A DNA stretch of 64,000 nucleotides from positions 1 to 64,000 of the forward strand of contig CANCVB010000012.1 of NCBI GenBank assembly GCA_947381415.1. The letters run 5' to 3'. The notes beneath the pieces were generated by a model. It had not been told where the DNA came from, searched no databases, and saw only the letters and a program-made list of their open reading frames with translations. Made by a program: the position numbers and the translations under genes. Positions 36,756-47,182 of the stretch are shown here, piece after piece; the stretch's first letter is position 1; every line of letters starts with the position of its first letter. The stretch is from Burkholderiales bacterium (GTDB taxonomy: Bacteria > Pseudomonadota > Gammaproteobacteria > Burkholderiales > Burkholderiaceae_C).

Positions 36756-37012
36756 TTATTTTGCGCCGCTAAGGCATGTGCATGGGTCGCAATGTCAAAT
36801 GCCTTGGCTTTGCCAATGTAAAACCGATCAATACGCCAATCTTTAAGAACTTCAATGGCCAAATCAAAATCAGCGGTGTCTAAGCTGTAAAGATCTTTCA
36901 CCGAAAACTCAACGTCAGACTCCAAGGACAGAATAAGCTTAGAAAAAGTTTGCCCAACGGAAGAGTTGGGATTTTTTTCAATCAATTTTTTTACCTGCTT
37001 GATGGCACGCAT
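36749..37012 (-). CDS. small uncharacterised cytoplasmic protein
   Basis: 87 residues, charged and without signal or membrane segment. Two blocks stand out: QVKKLIEKNPNSSVGQTFSKLILSL and DTADFDLAIEVLKDWRIDRFY. I do not recognise a named family. Its last 7 bases overlap the convergent soxD end. Balanced composition and independent start support a real gene. Confidence 0.6.
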   Translation of the reverse strand: MRAIKQVKKLIEKNPNSSVGQTFSKLILSLESDVEFSVKDLYSLDTADFDLAIEVLKDWRIDRFYIGKAKAFDIATHAHALAAQNNH

Positions 37013-37093
37013 GAACTACCCCTTTTACATAAGGGAATACTACTATGCGGAGTAGCAGAATTTTGTGTCAATCGTGTGACAAACTGATTTGGA

Positions 37094-38668
37094 TCAATGC
37101 CGAAAATGACGCACGCCAGTGAACACCATGGCTACCCCACGCTCATCAGCCGCTGCTATCACCTCTGCATCCCGCACAGAGCCCCCGGGTTGAATCACAC
37201 AAACAGCGCCCGCATCAACCACCACATCCAAACCATCTCTGAATGGGAAGAAAGCATCGCTGGCAACCACTGACCCTTTAAGGGTTAGGTTGGCATGGCC
37301 TGCTTTGATACCCGCCATGCGAGCAGAGTCTAGACGACTCATTTGTCCCGCCCCAACGCCTAAGGTCATGGCATTACCCGCAAACACAATCGCATTGCTT
37401 TTGACAAACTTGGCAACTTTCCAAGCGAACAACAAGTCGCGTAATTGCTCTGGGCTGGGACTCAGCTGTGTCACCACCTGCATATCTTGTTGCTGAAGTT
37501 GGTGGTTATCGGCGGTTTGCATCAACAACCCTGAGCCTATGCGCTTGACATCAATCACATTGTGACCTTGCGACCAGGCATCATCGCCACCAGGTGGCAA
37601 AGCAATTTGCAAGACGCGCACATTGGCTTTGGCTTGCAACAGTTCAAGCGCTTCACCCGTAAAAGAAGGCGCCATCAATACCTCAACGAATTGTTGACCC
37701 AATGCTTGCGCAGTAGGTAAATCAATGGGGCAGTTAAAGGCGATGATGCCGCCGAACGCGGAGGTGGGATCGGTTTGATAGGCTTTACGGTACGCCGTCA
37801 ATGCATCTTCCGCCAGTGCAACCCCACAAGGATTGGCGTGTTTAACGATGACACAAGCCGGTGTGTCAAAGCTTTTGACGCACTCCCATGCGGCATCGGC
37901 ATCTGCAATATTGTTGTAAGAGAGTTCTTTGCCCTGCAATTGTTTGGCGGTCACCAAAGAACCTGGCGCAGGATGGGTGTCTCGGTAAACCGCAGCCAAT
38001 TGGTGCGGATTTTCACCATAGCGAAGGTCTTGAAGTTTGATAAAACGGCCATTGGCTTGGTCGGGGAAGATGCTTCTTTGACCTGAGGCCAAATCGAGAG
38101 AAGACAAATAGTCACTGATGGCACCGTCGTATTGGCTGATGCGATTGAATGCGCTGACAGCTAATTGGAACCGCGTCAATTCGCTCACTGCATTGTGCTG
38201 CTGAAGTTCACTGATGACGAGTGCATATTGACTGGCATCTGTCACCACAGCCACGTCCTTCCAGTTTTTGGCTGCACTTCTGACCATCGCTGGGCCACCA
38301 ATATCGATGTTTTCAATGGCGTCTTCCAAAGAACAGTCTGGCGCCGCAACCGTCGCTTCAAAGGGGTAAAGGTTAACCACCAATATATCGATAGCTTCGA
38401 TGCCGTGAGTTTTTAATGCTTGCATATGCGCTGGCATGTCTCGCCGCGCAAGTAAACCACCGTGCACCGCAGGGTGCAAGGTTTTTACACGACCATCAAG
38501 CATTTCAGGAAAACCGGTTAAATCGGCCACCTCTTGCACGGACAACCCTTGGGCGCGCAGCAACTGAGCGGTTCCACCAGTAGAAATCAATTGCACACCG
38601 CAGCGAGATAAAGACTGGGCAAACTCAACAATTCCTGTCTTGTCAGACACGGAAATCAGGGCTTTCAT
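37094..38668 (-). CDS. purH: bifunctional AICAR formyltransferase / IMP cyclohydrolase
   Basis: 524 residues from the ATG at 38668, chosen because AAAAGGA is five bases upstream; the track start adds ten poorly placed residues. The N-terminal IMP cyclohydrolase domain starts [17 protein letters not shown], and the transformylase domain has [18 protein letters not shown] and a KSNAIV segment. It performs the last two steps of de novo purine synthesis. Follows fis on the same strand by about 39 bases. Confidence 0.97.
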   Translation of the reverse strand: MKALISVSDKTGIVEFAQSLSRCGVQLISTGGTAQLLRAQGLSVQEVADLTGFPEMLDGRVKTLHPAVHGGLLARRDMPAHMQALKTHGIEAIDILVVNLYPFEATVAAPDCSLEDAIENIDIGGPAMVRSAAKNWKDVAVVTDASQYALVISELQQHNAVSELTRFQLAVSAFNRISQYDGAISDYLSSLDLASGQRSIFPDQANGRFIKLQDLRYGENPHQLAAVYRDTHPAPGSLVTAKQLQGKELSYNNIADADAAWECVKSFDTPACVIVKHANPCGVALAEDALTAYRKAYQTDPTSAFGGIIAFNCPIDLPTAQALGQQFVEVLMAPSFTGEALELLQAKANVRVLQIALPPGGDDAWSQGHNVIDVKRIGSGLLMQTADNHQLQQQDMQVVTQLSPSPEQLRDLLFAWKVAKFVKSNAIVFAGNAMTLGVGAGQMSRLDSARMAGIKAGHANLTLKGSVVASDAFFPFRDGLDVVVDAGAVCVIQPGGSVRDAEVIAAADERGVAMVFTGVRHFRH

Positions 38669-38707
38669 AGACATCCTTTTCTGCTTGCTAGGGGGCAATG
38701 CAGCACA

Positions 38708-38941
38708 TCACAATAATTTATGTTCAGTCAATTTTTTACGAAGGGTGTTGCGATTCAAACCCAACCAAACAGCGGCACGGGATTGATTGCCCTCTGCGTG
38801 CTTCATGACAACGTCCAACAAAGGCTTTTCAATCACATTGATCATCATGTGGTGCAACTGATCGGGGTCTTCACCATGCAGGTCTTTGAAGTACACCTCT
38901 AAGCTGTGTCGGACAGCTTCTTCAATTTGTTTTTTACTCAT
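38708..38941 (-). CDS. fis: Fis family DNA-binding protein
   Basis: 77 residues, short Fis form of betaproteobacteria. The C-terminal helix-turn-helix reads NQSRAAVWLGLNRNTLRKKL. It is a nucleoid protein and regulator. The 4-base overlap with dusB reproduces the classical dusB-fis operon. Confidence 0.95.
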   Translation of the reverse strand: MSKKQIEEAVRHSLEVYFKDLHGEDPDQLHHMMINVIEKPLLDVVMKHAEGNQSRAAVWLGLNRNTLRKKLTEHKLL

Positions 38942-39969
38942 TCCGTTGTCTCCATCTCAGTCACAGATGCAGCATAAGCCAAGCGGTCAGTCTGCTGCCC
39001 CAATGCATCCCAAAAATTCGAAACTGCCAAAATTTGCTTCTGGCAATCTTCGATAGCGTTCAAATACTGTCTAAATTCTGTAGCGCCAGGCAATCCTTGG
39101 ACATACCATCCAATGTGCTTTCTCGCTGTACGAACCCCTGTATAACTTCCGTACAAACTGTAATGGTCTTCCAGATGTTGCAACAACAACCGTTTAACTT
39201 CTGCAAGCAAAGGCGGTGCTAAAAGTGTGCCATGCATAAGGTAATGGTGTATCTCACGAAATAGCCAAGGGCGGCCTTGCGCAGCGCGCCCAATCATCAC
39301 AGCATCTGCTTTGGTCTGCTGCAATACCTGCAAAGCTTTTTGGGGTGAGTCAATATCGCCATTGGCCACCACAGGGACAGAGACACTGTTTTTCACTTCA
39401 GCGATGGTGCCATATTCGGCCTGACCTTTATAGCCTTGGTCACGGGTACGACCATGTACCGTGATCATTTGCACACCAGCCGATTCGGCTTTAATGGCTA
39501 AAGAGACTGCATTGCGCTGGTTGGTGTGCCATCCGGTGCGCATTTTTAGCGTGACAGGGGCGCCAAAGGGTTGAGCGGCTTTCACGACAGCCTCAATGAT
39601 TGAAAGTGCCAACGTCTCATCTTGCATCAACGCAGACCCCGCCCATTTGTGACATACCTTCTTGGCGGGACATCCCATATTGATATCTATGATTTGCGCG
39701 CCGCGTTGAAGGTTATAGGCCGCTGCTTGCGCCATCATGTCAGGCTCAGTGCCAGCGATTTGCACAGCTATGGGACCGCTTTCACCGGTATGGTCTAAAC
39801 GACGTGAGGTTTTCAAACTGTGACGCAGGTCTTCTCTGGAGGTCACCATCTCGGACACCGCGTAGGCAGCCCCCCATTGCTTGGCCAATATGCGATAGGG
39901 TCTGTCCGTCACCCCAGCCATAGGCGCAGCAAAAACTGGGTGAGATATGTCGTAGGTACCGATTCGCAT
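38938..39969 (-). CDS. dusB: tRNA-dihydrouridine synthase B
   Basis: 343 residues, FMN TIM barrel. PVFAAPMAGVTDRPYR opens the barrel, INMGCPAKKVCHKWAGSALM holds the catalytic cysteine, and VHGRTRDQGYKGQAEY follows. It reduces uridine in the D loop of tRNA. Operon with fis, as in many proteobacteria. Confidence 0.96.
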   Translation of the reverse strand: MRIGTYDISHPVFAAPMAGVTDRPYRILAKQWGAAYAVSEMVTSREDLRHSLKTSRRLDHTGESGPIAVQIAGTEPDMMAQAAAYNLQRGAQIIDINMGCPAKKVCHKWAGSALMQDETLALSIIEAVVKAAQPFGAPVTLKMRTGWHTNQRNAVSLAIKAESAGVQMITVHGRTRDQGYKGQAEYGTIAEVKNSVSVPVVANGDIDSPQKALQVLQQTKADAVMIGRAAQGRPWLFREIHHYLMHGTLLAPPLLAEVKRLLLQHLEDHYSLYGSYTGVRTARKHIGWYVQGLPGATEFRQYLNAIEDCQKQILAVSNFWDALGQQTDRLAYAASVTEMETTE

Positions 39970-40114
39970 GAGGCTTGGCTGTGTAACGGGCTGCTGAAAA
40001 ACGAGGCACGATTCTAGCGGCGCAACTTTTAAAATGGGACAAATTTTTCATGTTTATTTATGTGTTTTCTATGCACGCACCTGTGCGTGAAGTGCCCGCT
40101 TACACTGCCAATCA

Positions 40115-40621
40115 ATGGACTATTTTTTTCAAAATCTCTTGACAAATCTCTCAAACCCCGCCTTGGGGTTGGGCATTTTGTTCCTATGTGCCACCTTAGC
40201 CGCCACCTTGTTGCCCTTGGGATCAGAGCCCGTATTGCTGGCCTTATTGGCCTTTCATCCCGACCTTGTTTGGCCCGCGTTACTGACAGCCAGCGTGGGA
40301 AATACTTTTGGCGGTGTCATTGGTTGGTGGATGGGTTGGGGCGCTGAGCGTTGGCTGACACAGCACCTAAACCAAGACCAGGTGAACACGCATAGGCGGG
40401 CGCTGAATTGGCTGCAACACTTGGGCCCAAAGGCTTGCCTAGGTGCTTGGTTGCCCATCATTGGCGACCCATTGTGTGTAGTGGCTGGCTATTTGCGTTT
40501 GCCTTTTTGGCCTTGCGTGGTTTACATGGCCATAGGCAAAACTTTGAGATATGTCGTACTGGTGTGGGGTTGGTCGTGGGCCTTAGCTATGTGGCCCAGT
40601 GCTGTAAACCTTATGAACTAA
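40115..40621 (+). CDS. YqaA family (DedA-like) inner-membrane protein
   Basis: 168 residues with four or so hydrophobic segments. [22 protein letters not shown] and [24 protein letters not shown] are the YqaA/SNARE-associated signatures. Members are inner-membrane proteins proposed in lipid transport. The C-terminal end overlaps the convergent ychF stop by 11 bases. Confidence 0.86.
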   Translation: MDYFFQNLLTNLSNPALGLGILFLCATLAATLLPLGSEPVLLALLAFHPDLVWPALLTASVGNTFGGVIGWWMGWGAERWLTQHLNQDQVNTHRRALNWLQHLGPKACLGAWLPIIGDPLCVVAGYLRLPFWPCVVYMAIGKTLRYVVLVWGWSWALAMWPSAVNLMN

Positions 40622-41702
40622 ACAAAAAGTTCATCACATCCCCATCTTTCACAACATACTCTTTGCCCTCGGCACGCATCTTTCCGGCCTCTTTGGCGCC
40701 TTGTTCGCCTTTGAACTGAATAAAGTCTTCAAAGGCAATGGTTTGGGCGCGTATATAACCCTTCTCAAAATCGGTGTGGATCACACCTGCAGCCTGAGGG
40801 CCAGTGTCACCGACTCGAATGGTCCATGCCCGCACTTCTTTGACCCCAGCTGTGAAGTAAGTTTGCAGCCCCAACAAGGTATAAGCTGAGCGAATCAAAC
40901 GGTTCAAGCCTGGTTCATTTTGACCCAACTCACTTAAAAACATATCGCGGTCTTCATCGCTCATTTCACTCATTTCGGCTTCGAGCTTGGCGCATATGGC
41001 TACGACAGGCGCATTTTGCGAAAGTGCATAGGCGGTGAGTCGGTCCAGCAAAGGATTGTTGTCAAAGCCATCTTCCGACACATTCGCCACAAACATGGCT
41101 GGCTTGGCGGTGATCAGAAAAAACTGTTTGAGCAACGGTTTTTCTTCCTTGCTGAAGTCAATGGTGCGTACCGGCTTGGTATCGTTCAAAGCGGCTTGGC
41201 ATTTCTCCAAAATAGCCACCAGTTTGGCGGCTTCTTTGTCGCCAGAGCGTGCCGTTTTTTGCACACGATGCAAGGCTTTTTCAACGCTGTTCAAGTCAGC
41301 CAAGCACAGTTCGGTTTGAATCACTTCAATGTCAGAGATGGGGTCCACCTTGCCTGCCACGTGTATCACGTTGTCGTCCTCGAAGCAGCGCACCACATTC
41401 ACAATGGCATCGGTTTCACGGATGTGGGCCAAAAATTGATTACCCAAGCCCTCGCCGGTGCTGGCGCCTGCCACCAATCCAGCGATGTCCACAAACTCCA
41501 CGATGGCAGGCACAACGCGTTCGGGCACGACTATGGTCGACAGTTGTCCTAAACGTGGATCAGGCACCTCAACAACGCCCACATTGGGTTCAATGGTGCA
41601 AAAAGGGTAGTTTTCAGCCGCGATACCGGCCTTGGTCAAGGCATTGAAGAGAGTGGACTTGCCCACATTAGGAAGGCCAACGATGCCGCATTTCAAACTC
41701 AT
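40611..41702 (-). CDS. ychF: redox-regulated ATPase YchF (OBG-like)
   Basis: 363 residues. Walker [13 protein letters not shown] (about 8-19), [19 protein letters not shown] and [20 protein letters not shown] switch regions, and a C-terminal TGS domain ([20 protein letters not shown]). YchF prefers ATP and binds ribosomes. Converges with the YqaA gene. Confidence 0.97.
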   Translation of the reverse strand: MSLKCGIVGLPNVGKSTLFNALTKAGIAAENYPFCTIEPNVGVVEVPDPRLGQLSTIVVPERVVPAIVEFVDIAGLVAGASTGEGLGNQFLAHIRETDAIVNVVRCFEDDNVIHVAGKVDPISDIEVIQTELCLADLNSVEKALHRVQKTARSGDKEAAKLVAILEKCQAALNDTKPVRTIDFSKEEKPLLKQFFLITAKPAMFVANVSEDGFDNNPLLDRLTAYALSQNAPVVAICAKLEAEMSEMSDEDRDMFLSELGQNEPGLNRLIRSAYTLLGLQTYFTAGVKEVRAWTIRVGDTGPQAAGVIHTDFEKGYIRAQTIAFEDFIQFKGEQGAKEAGKMRAEGKEYVVKDGDVMNFLFSS

Positions 41703-41786
41703 GAGATTCTTTCAATCTGTACCGAAAGGTAGGGTTACGTAGTCAGTCCCAAATTCTACGTGCAGGCAACTTCTACAATCGCCTAT

Positions 41787-42914
41787 ATGACGACAACATA
41801 CGATGTATGCATACGTGGCAGTGGGATCGTGGGTAGCACCCTCGCACTTCTGTTGGCTCGACTGCGTCTGAAAGTAGCTCTTGTTGGCAGTCCTCCACCC
41901 GAGCATGATGTGAGAGCTTTTGCACTCAACGCAGCCTCTCAAAATGTCCTGAATGACTTACGCTGTTGGCCTAGCGCCGCGCATGCCACGCCTGTCCTCA
42001 GCATGCGTGTTTGGGGCGATCAAGGTGGCTCTATCCGTTTTGATGCGCCCCAAGGCACTTGTCTGAATCACATCATCGATGTGCCAGCACTCGAAAAATT
42101 ACTTCAAGAAGCTGTGGGTTTTCAACACAGCATTGAGCGTTTAGAGCAGCCTGTCACGGCTGGATTGACTGTAATTTGTGAAGGCAAAAACAGCTTGACA
42201 CGCCAAGAGCTTGGCATTGATTTTCAAGCTCTGCCCTATGTGCAACATGCAATTGCCACCCGTGTGCGCAGCGAATTCCTCCATCAACAACAAGCCTTTC
42301 AATGGTTTAGCCAGGATTCAAAAGAACTCTCCATTTTGGCTTTGCTGCCTTTGGGTGGCCCAACAGGTCATGAAAGCGCTGTGGTTTGGTCCTTACCCAG
42401 CGAGCAAGCCCATCGTTGTTATGCTGCAAGCGATGAAGAGTTTTCCCATCTCTTAAGCCAAGCCAGCCAACAAAGTTTGGGGCATTTGCAGGTTTGTTCA
42501 CCCAAAAGCATATGGCCGCTTCAGACCGCTGTGGCAAAACAATGGAGCGGACATTTTTCAAATGGTCGCAGTTGGGTGTTGGCAGGTGATGCTGCGCACT
42601 CGGTACATCCACTGGCAGGCATGGGTTTGAACTTGGGTTTGGCAGATGCCGTGGCATTAGCCAAAACACTGGCGCAGCGTGAAGCAAAAGAATATTGGCG
42701 CGGGGTCGGTGACAAATATTTACTGAGACAGTATGAACGTGAGCGTAAGGCAGGTATTTGGCCTACCTGGGTCGCTTGTGATGGATTGCAGCGGATTTTT
42801 TCCAATTCGCAATCGCTACCCCAATCTTTGCGCAACTGGGGCATGAGCAGTTTTGACAAGCTACCTACCCTCAAACAATGGACGGCTCACCAAGCCATGA
42901 ACCCCACTTTTTAA
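41787..42914 (+). CDS. UbiH/UbiF/VisC-type FAD-dependent monooxygenase
   Basis: 375 residues from the ATG at 41787; the track GTG adds nine residues. CIRGSGIVGSTLALLLAR is the FAD dinucleotide motif (one G differs from GxGxxG in the usual order), and VLAGDAAHSVHPLAGMGLNLGLADA is the GD signature of ubiquinone hydroxylases. Which ring position of the ubiquinone precursor it hydroxylates is not clear. Precedes dsbC by 11 bases. Confidence 0.88.
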   Translation: MTTTYDVCIRGSGIVGSTLALLLARLRLKVALVGSPPPEHDVRAFALNAASQNVLNDLRCWPSAAHATPVLSMRVWGDQGGSIRFDAPQGTCLNHIIDVPALEKLLQEAVGFQHSIERLEQPVTAGLTVICEGKNSLTRQELGIDFQALPYVQHAIATRVRSEFLHQQQAFQWFSQDSKELSILALLPLGGPTGHESAVVWSLPSEQAHRCYAASDEEFSHLLSQASQQSLGHLQVCSPKSIWPLQTAVAKQWSGHFSNGRSWVLAGDAAHSVHPLAGMGLNLGLADAVALAKTLAQREAKEYWRGVGDKYLLRQYERERKAGIWPTWVACDGLQRIFSNSQSLPQSLRNWGMSSFDKLPTLKQWTAHQAMNPTF

Positions 42915-42925
42915 CCAAGGCACAC

Positions 42926-43648
42926 ATGCGTCATATTTATCAATTCATTGCAGTTCTTTGTTTCACCCTTGTCATTCCCATGGCATGGGGGCAAGGCGAA
43001 GAAGCGTTCATTCGCAAAACCCTTAAAGAACGCATGCCACATATCCATCCGATCGATGAAGTCAAGCGAACCCCTATGCCGGGTTTGTTTGAATTACGGG
43101 TTGATGGTTCTGAAATTTATTACACCGATGCCAGTGCGAATTTTTTGATACAAGGTCATTTGATTGAAACCAAATCGCAAAGAGACCTGACCGAAGAGCG
43201 AATTCAAAAAGTCATGGCGGTCGACTTCAAATCGCTGCCCTTCAAAGATGCGATAGTCATCGTTCGTGGCAAGGGTGAACGCAAAATGGCCATGTTTGAA
43301 GACCCGAACTGTGGCTATTGCAAGCGCTTCGAACGCGAATTACAAAGCGTTGATAACGTCACGGTATACCTTTTCCTCTATCCTATATTGGGCAAGGACT
43401 CGGTTGATAAATCCAAAGCCATTTGGTGCGCCAAAGATCCCGCCAAAGCTTGGCAAGACCTCATGCTGCGTGACCAAGCACCCACTCCAACAGGATGCGA
43501 TACCACTGCACTGAAACGCAATGTCGATTTTGGTCAAAAGCAAAGGGTAAATGGCACGCCCACCACGGTATTTGTCGATGGAACCCGAATTTCTGGCGCG
43601 GTTGAGATCGCGCAAATTGAAAAACTCCTCTCCGCCTCTAAGCCTTGA
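42926..43648 (+). CDS. dsbC: thiol:disulfide isomerase DsbC
   Basis: 240 residues from the ATG at 42926, preceded by AAGG; the track start falls in the upstream gene. Signal peptide ends near AWGQ. An N-terminal dimerisation domain is followed by a thioredoxin domain with NCGYCKRFE, a CxxC of the DsbC CGYC type, and a cis-proline GTPTTVFVDGTRISGA. It isomerises misfolded disulfides in the periplasm. Confidence 0.94.
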   Translation: MRHIYQFIAVLCFTLVIPMAWGQGEEAFIRKTLKERMPHIHPIDEVKRTPMPGLFELRVDGSEIYYTDASANFLIQGHLIETKSQRDLTEERIQKVMAVDFKSLPFKDAIVIVRGKGERKMAMFEDPNCGYCKRFERELQSVDNVTVYLFLYPILGKDSVDKSKAIWCAKDPAKAWQDLMLRDQAPTPTGCDTTALKRNVDFGQKQRVNGTPTTVFVDGTRISGAVEIAQIEKLLSASKP

Positions 43649-43660
43649 CCCTGTAAGCAG

Positions 43661-45436
43661 ATGGCAGCCACCAAACGCAAACCCCTTGGCGTTCACTACA
43701 AGATCCAGGTTGAGAACCCACATGCCCACCTTTGGCGAGTCATTGTGTTGGTTGAACAACCTTTGGCCAAACAACATTTCCAGTTACCTGTTTGGATCCC
43801 TGGAAGTTACTTGGTCAGAGAATTTTCAAAACAATTGAGCGCGGTTCATGCTGCTCAGAGGGAAAAGTCTTTACCCGTCAAGCAATTGGATAAGTCCACT
43901 TGGGAAGTGATTTGCAAACCCAGCCAAACTTTGGAATTCCAGTACCTCGTTCATGCGCACGACCATTCTGTGCGAACAGCTTGGCTAGACGTGAACCGAG
44001 GTTTTTTCAACGGCACCAGCATGTGTGTTCAGGTAGTGGGTAAGTCTTCCCAAGCAGTCAAACTGGACATCATTCAACCTGCACATACGGACACTTGGCA
44101 AGTGGCCACCGCCCTCAAGCCTGTGCGCGTTAACCGCGAGGGTTTTGGTACCTACCGAGCCGAAAGCTACGACGAACTGGCAGACAGCCCTGTTGAAATG
44201 TCTGATTTTGTTCAGACGGAATTTACACACCGTCAATCTAAGCACCGAGTGGTTGTCACTGGGGCTCCCTTGTCTTTTGACAAGCAACGTCTTCACCAAG
44301 ACGTTGAAAAAATATGCCAAACCATTACTGACTTCTGGCAACAAGGTAAAGCACCTCCCTTTAAAAACTATGCGTTTCTGTTGAATGCTGTTTCGGATGG
44401 CTACGGAGGACTCGAACATCGCAACAGCACCGCTTTGCTTTGTCGACGCAAAGACCTTCCCAAACTGTCTGACAACAATCGAACAGATGATTACATTGGC
44501 TTGCTGGGTCTGTTCAGCCATGAATACTTTCACAGTTGGAATGTCAAAAGACTTCGCCCTTCCAATTACGAACACTATGCCTACCAAAGCGAGCAATACA
44601 CCGACATGCTTTGGTTTTTTGAAGGCTTTACAGACTATTTTGATAACTTGATGCTGTGTCGTGCGGAATTGATTTCGCCAGCGCAATACCTCAAGCTTTT
44701 GAACAAGTCGATACAACTGTATTTTCAAACCCCTGGAAGACTCACCCATACAGTTGCACAGTCCAGTTTTGAAGCTTGGACCAAATACTATCGACCAGAC
44801 AGCAATACGCCCAATATCACCGTCAGTTATTACACCAAAGGCTCTTTGATAGCTTTGTGTTTTGATTTGGCTTTAAGGCAATCTGGGCAAAGCTTGGACA
44901 AGGTGATGCGCGCGCTTTGGCACGATTGCCAAGGTGGTCCCATGACTGAAAGTGATATTTTGCAAGCTTTGGCAAACATAAGCGGTAAGCCATGGCGTAA
45001 GCAACTCAAAGCATGGGTTCATAGTGTGGATGAACTTCCGTTGCAAGAACTGTTGCAAAAGCAAGGTGTCAAAGTGGACCACGAACCTTCCCCGCTCGCG
45101 CAGCAACTGGGTCTACGCGTGAAAGAAGATCACAGTGTCCACATACAAACTGTTTTTCGTGACAGTGCAGCTGAAAAGGCAGGGTTTGCTGCGGGGGACG
45201 AATGGTTAGGCATCGAGATCGGCCGAGGCAAAGCCTTGCAGGCGTGGCGCTTGCAACGCTTAGACCAATTGGGCTTGGTGTTGGGTCAGCATATGCAGTG
45301 CACAGCGATGGTTGCACGCGACGGTCAAATACAGCGATTAAATTTGTCCCTGCCAGACAAAGACCCAACGCCATTGTGGCGGTTGGGTATTGCAGATCCC
45401 ATCAAAGTGGGTAACTGGCTTAGCGACAAACCCTAG
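43661..45436 (+). CDS. M61 family metallopeptidase with PDZ domain
   Basis: 591 residues. An N-terminal beta domain, then HEYFHSWNVKRLRP (HExxH zinc site, about 287-300) with downstream WFFEGFTDYFDNL giving the third ligand. A C-terminal PDZ-like region (about 465-580) begins around LGLRVKEDHSVHIQTVFRDSAAEKAGFAAGDEWL. Family M61 enzymes are glycyl aminopeptidase-like. No signal peptide is visible, suggesting cytoplasm. Confidence 0.9.
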   Translation: MAATKRKPLGVHYKIQVENPHAHLWRVIVLVEQPLAKQHFQLPVWIPGSYLVREFSKQLSAVHAAQREKSLPVKQLDKSTWEVICKPSQTLEFQYLVHAHDHSVRTAWLDVNRGFFNGTSMCVQVVGKSSQAVKLDIIQPAHTDTWQVATALKPVRVNREGFGTYRAESYDELADSPVEMSDFVQTEFTHRQSKHRVVVTGAPLSFDKQRLHQDVEKICQTITDFWQQGKAPPFKNYAFLLNAVSDGYGGLEHRNSTALLCRRKDLPKLSDNNRTDDYIGLLGLFSHEYFHSWNVKRLRPSNYEHYAYQSEQYTDMLWFFEGFTDYFDNLMLCRAELISPAQYLKLLNKSIQLYFQTPGRLTHTVAQSSFEAWTKYYRPDSNTPNITVSYYTKGSLIALCFDLALRQSGQSLDKVMRALWHDCQGGPMTESDILQALANISGKPWRKQLKAWVHSVDELPLQELLQKQGVKVDHEPSPLAQQLGLRVKEDHSVHIQTVFRDSAAEKAGFAAGDEWLGIEIGRGKALQAWRLQRLDQLGLVLGQHMQCTAMVARDGQIQRLNLSLPDKDPTPLWRLGIADPIKVGNWLSDKP

Positions 45437-45447
45437 AGGCACGCAAG

Positions 45448-46743
45448 TTAACGTTTGTCGACAACGCGCTTGGCTTTGCCCATGCTTCGCTCAACGCTAC
45501 CCTCACTGCACAATTCCACGACCAAGCTTGTACCAATATAGGCTTTAGCCTCGTGTTCCAAGCTTTGTGCAGCCTGCATGGCCTCGGCAGAATTGCACGA
45601 CAAGCCTTGCCGTGTTTCAACCCTGACAGTCAGCGTGTCTAAAGGTCCCTCTTTTTGAAGAATGCATTGGTAATGTGCACTCAGCGCAGATTGCCTGAGT
45701 ATCAATTCTTCGATTTGGGTGGGAAAGACATTCACCCCTCTGACAATCATCATGTCATCACTGCGACCCGTGATTTTTTCCATGCGGCGCATGGTTCGCG
45801 CGGTTCCAGGCAACAGACGCGTGAGGTCGCGTGTACGGTAGCGGATGATGGGCAGAGCTTCTTTGGTCAAACTGGTAAATACCAGTTCACCTAACTCACC
45901 ATCAGGCAACACTTCACCCGTGTCTGGATCAATAATTTCAGGATAAAAGTGGTCCTCCCAAATCGTAGGACCATCTTTGGTTTCCACGCACTCGCTTGCC
46001 ACCCCCGGACCAATCACTTCTGACAAGCCGTAAATATCAACGGCATCGATACCCATTCGCTTCTCAATGGCCAAACGCATATCGTTGGTCCATGGCTCAG
46101 CACCAAAAATACCAATACGTAAGCTACTTAGACTGGGGTTGAGTTTTTGGCGCTCAAATTCATCTGCCAAAGCCAGCATGTAACTGGGTGTAACCATGAT
46201 GATGTCGGGAGAAAAATCTTGCAAGAGTTGCACTTGGCGCTCGGTTTGCCCCCCGCCAAAAGGTATCACGGTCAAGCCTAACTGTTCTGCACCGTAATGA
46301 GCGCCCAAGCCACCCGTGAACAATCCATAGCCATAACTGACATGGACTTTGTCACCGGGTCTGGCGCCAGCAGCACGAATGCTTCTTGCAACGCAGTTAG
46401 CCCACATCGCAATGTCGTTGGCGGTATAGCCCACCACAGTGGGTTTGCCCGTTGTTCCACTGGATGCATGAATTCGTACCACCTGCTGTTGGGGTACAGC
46501 GAACATACCAAAGGGGTAACTGTCTCTCAAATCTGATTTGGTGGTGAACGGGAATTTATGCAAGTCTGACAAGCTATGGCAATCGTCAGGATGCACGCCT
46601 GCCGCATCAAACTTGGATCGGTAAACCGCGGAATGTGCATAGGCATGCTGCAGAGTGGCTTTTAAGCGTTTCCATTGCAAGTGACGCAATTCATCTACGC
46701 TGGCCTTTTCAATGGCTTCAAGTGTGAACGACTGAGGACTCAT
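45448..46743 (-). CDS. paaK: phenylacetate--CoA ligase
   Basis: 431 residues, adenylate-forming enzyme. HASSGTTGKPTVVGYT is the phosphate-binding loop, IFGAEPWTNDMR and DIYGLSEVIGPGVASEC follow, and a C-terminal MMIVRGVNVFPTQIEELIL domain is typical of PaaK. It activates phenylacetate in the cytoplasm. It overlaps paaI by 4 bases (ATGA). Confidence 0.95.
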   Translation of the reverse strand: MSPQSFTLEAIEKASVDELRHLQWKRLKATLQHAYAHSAVYRSKFDAAGVHPDDCHSLSDLHKFPFTTKSDLRDSYPFGMFAVPQQQVVRIHASSGTTGKPTVVGYTANDIAMWANCVARSIRAAGARPGDKVHVSYGYGLFTGGLGAHYGAEQLGLTVIPFGGGQTERQVQLLQDFSPDIIMVTPSYMLALADEFERQKLNPSLSSLRIGIFGAEPWTNDMRLAIEKRMGIDAVDIYGLSEVIGPGVASECVETKDGPTIWEDHFYPEIIDPDTGEVLPDGELGELVFTSLTKEALPIIRYRTRDLTRLLPGTARTMRRMEKITGRSDDMMIVRGVNVFPTQIEELILRQSALSAHYQCILQKEGPLDTLTVRVETRQGLSCNSAEAMQAAQSLEHEAKAYIGTSLVVELCSEGSVERSMGKAKRVVDKR

Positions 46744-47180
46744 ACTGGCACCACGGTTCCTTGAATTTGTGCGCTTTTACCTCTGAACAGCGCGATGATT
46801 TCATGGTTTTGGTTTCGCACCACCATGTCATAAATGCCATGGCGTCCACTTAGCACCTGCTCTTGACCATCACATACCAACACATCGTCCAATTGGGCAG
46901 GTTTTAAAAACTCAATAGAGGCCGAAGCCGCCACAGCAACTTTGTTATGGCTATTGCATGCAAACGCAAATGTCGAGTCAGCCAAGGTAAAAATAAAACC
47001 GCCGTGACAGATACGGTGTCCATTCAGGTGGCGTTCAGTCACTTTCATCTGCATGCGTGCTTGGCCTGGCTTGCAAGAAACCAATTCCATGCCCATGGTT
47101 TGACGGGAAGCCACATCTGCAGAAAACATGACCTCGCCTACCTGAAAAGCAAGCGCATCTTGTGTGGAGGGCGTCGTCAC
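46740..47180 (-). CDS. paaI: hydroxyphenylacetyl-CoA thioesterase
   Basis: 146 residues from a GTG start, 2 bases after paaG. Hotdog thioesterase: HLNGHRICHGGFIFTLADSTFAFACNSHN, in which the aspartate of LADSTFA is the catalytic residue of PaaI. It removes dead-end CoA esters in the phenylacetate pathway. Coupled to paaK. Confidence 0.92.
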   Translation of the reverse strand: MTTPSTQDALAFQVGEVMFSADVASRQTMGMELVSCKPGQARMQMKVTERHLNGHRICHGGFIFTLADSTFAFACNSHNKVAVAASASIEFLKPAQLDDVLVCDGQEQVLSGRHGIYDMVVRNQNHEIIALFRGKSAQIQGTVVPV

Positions 47181-47182
47181 GG

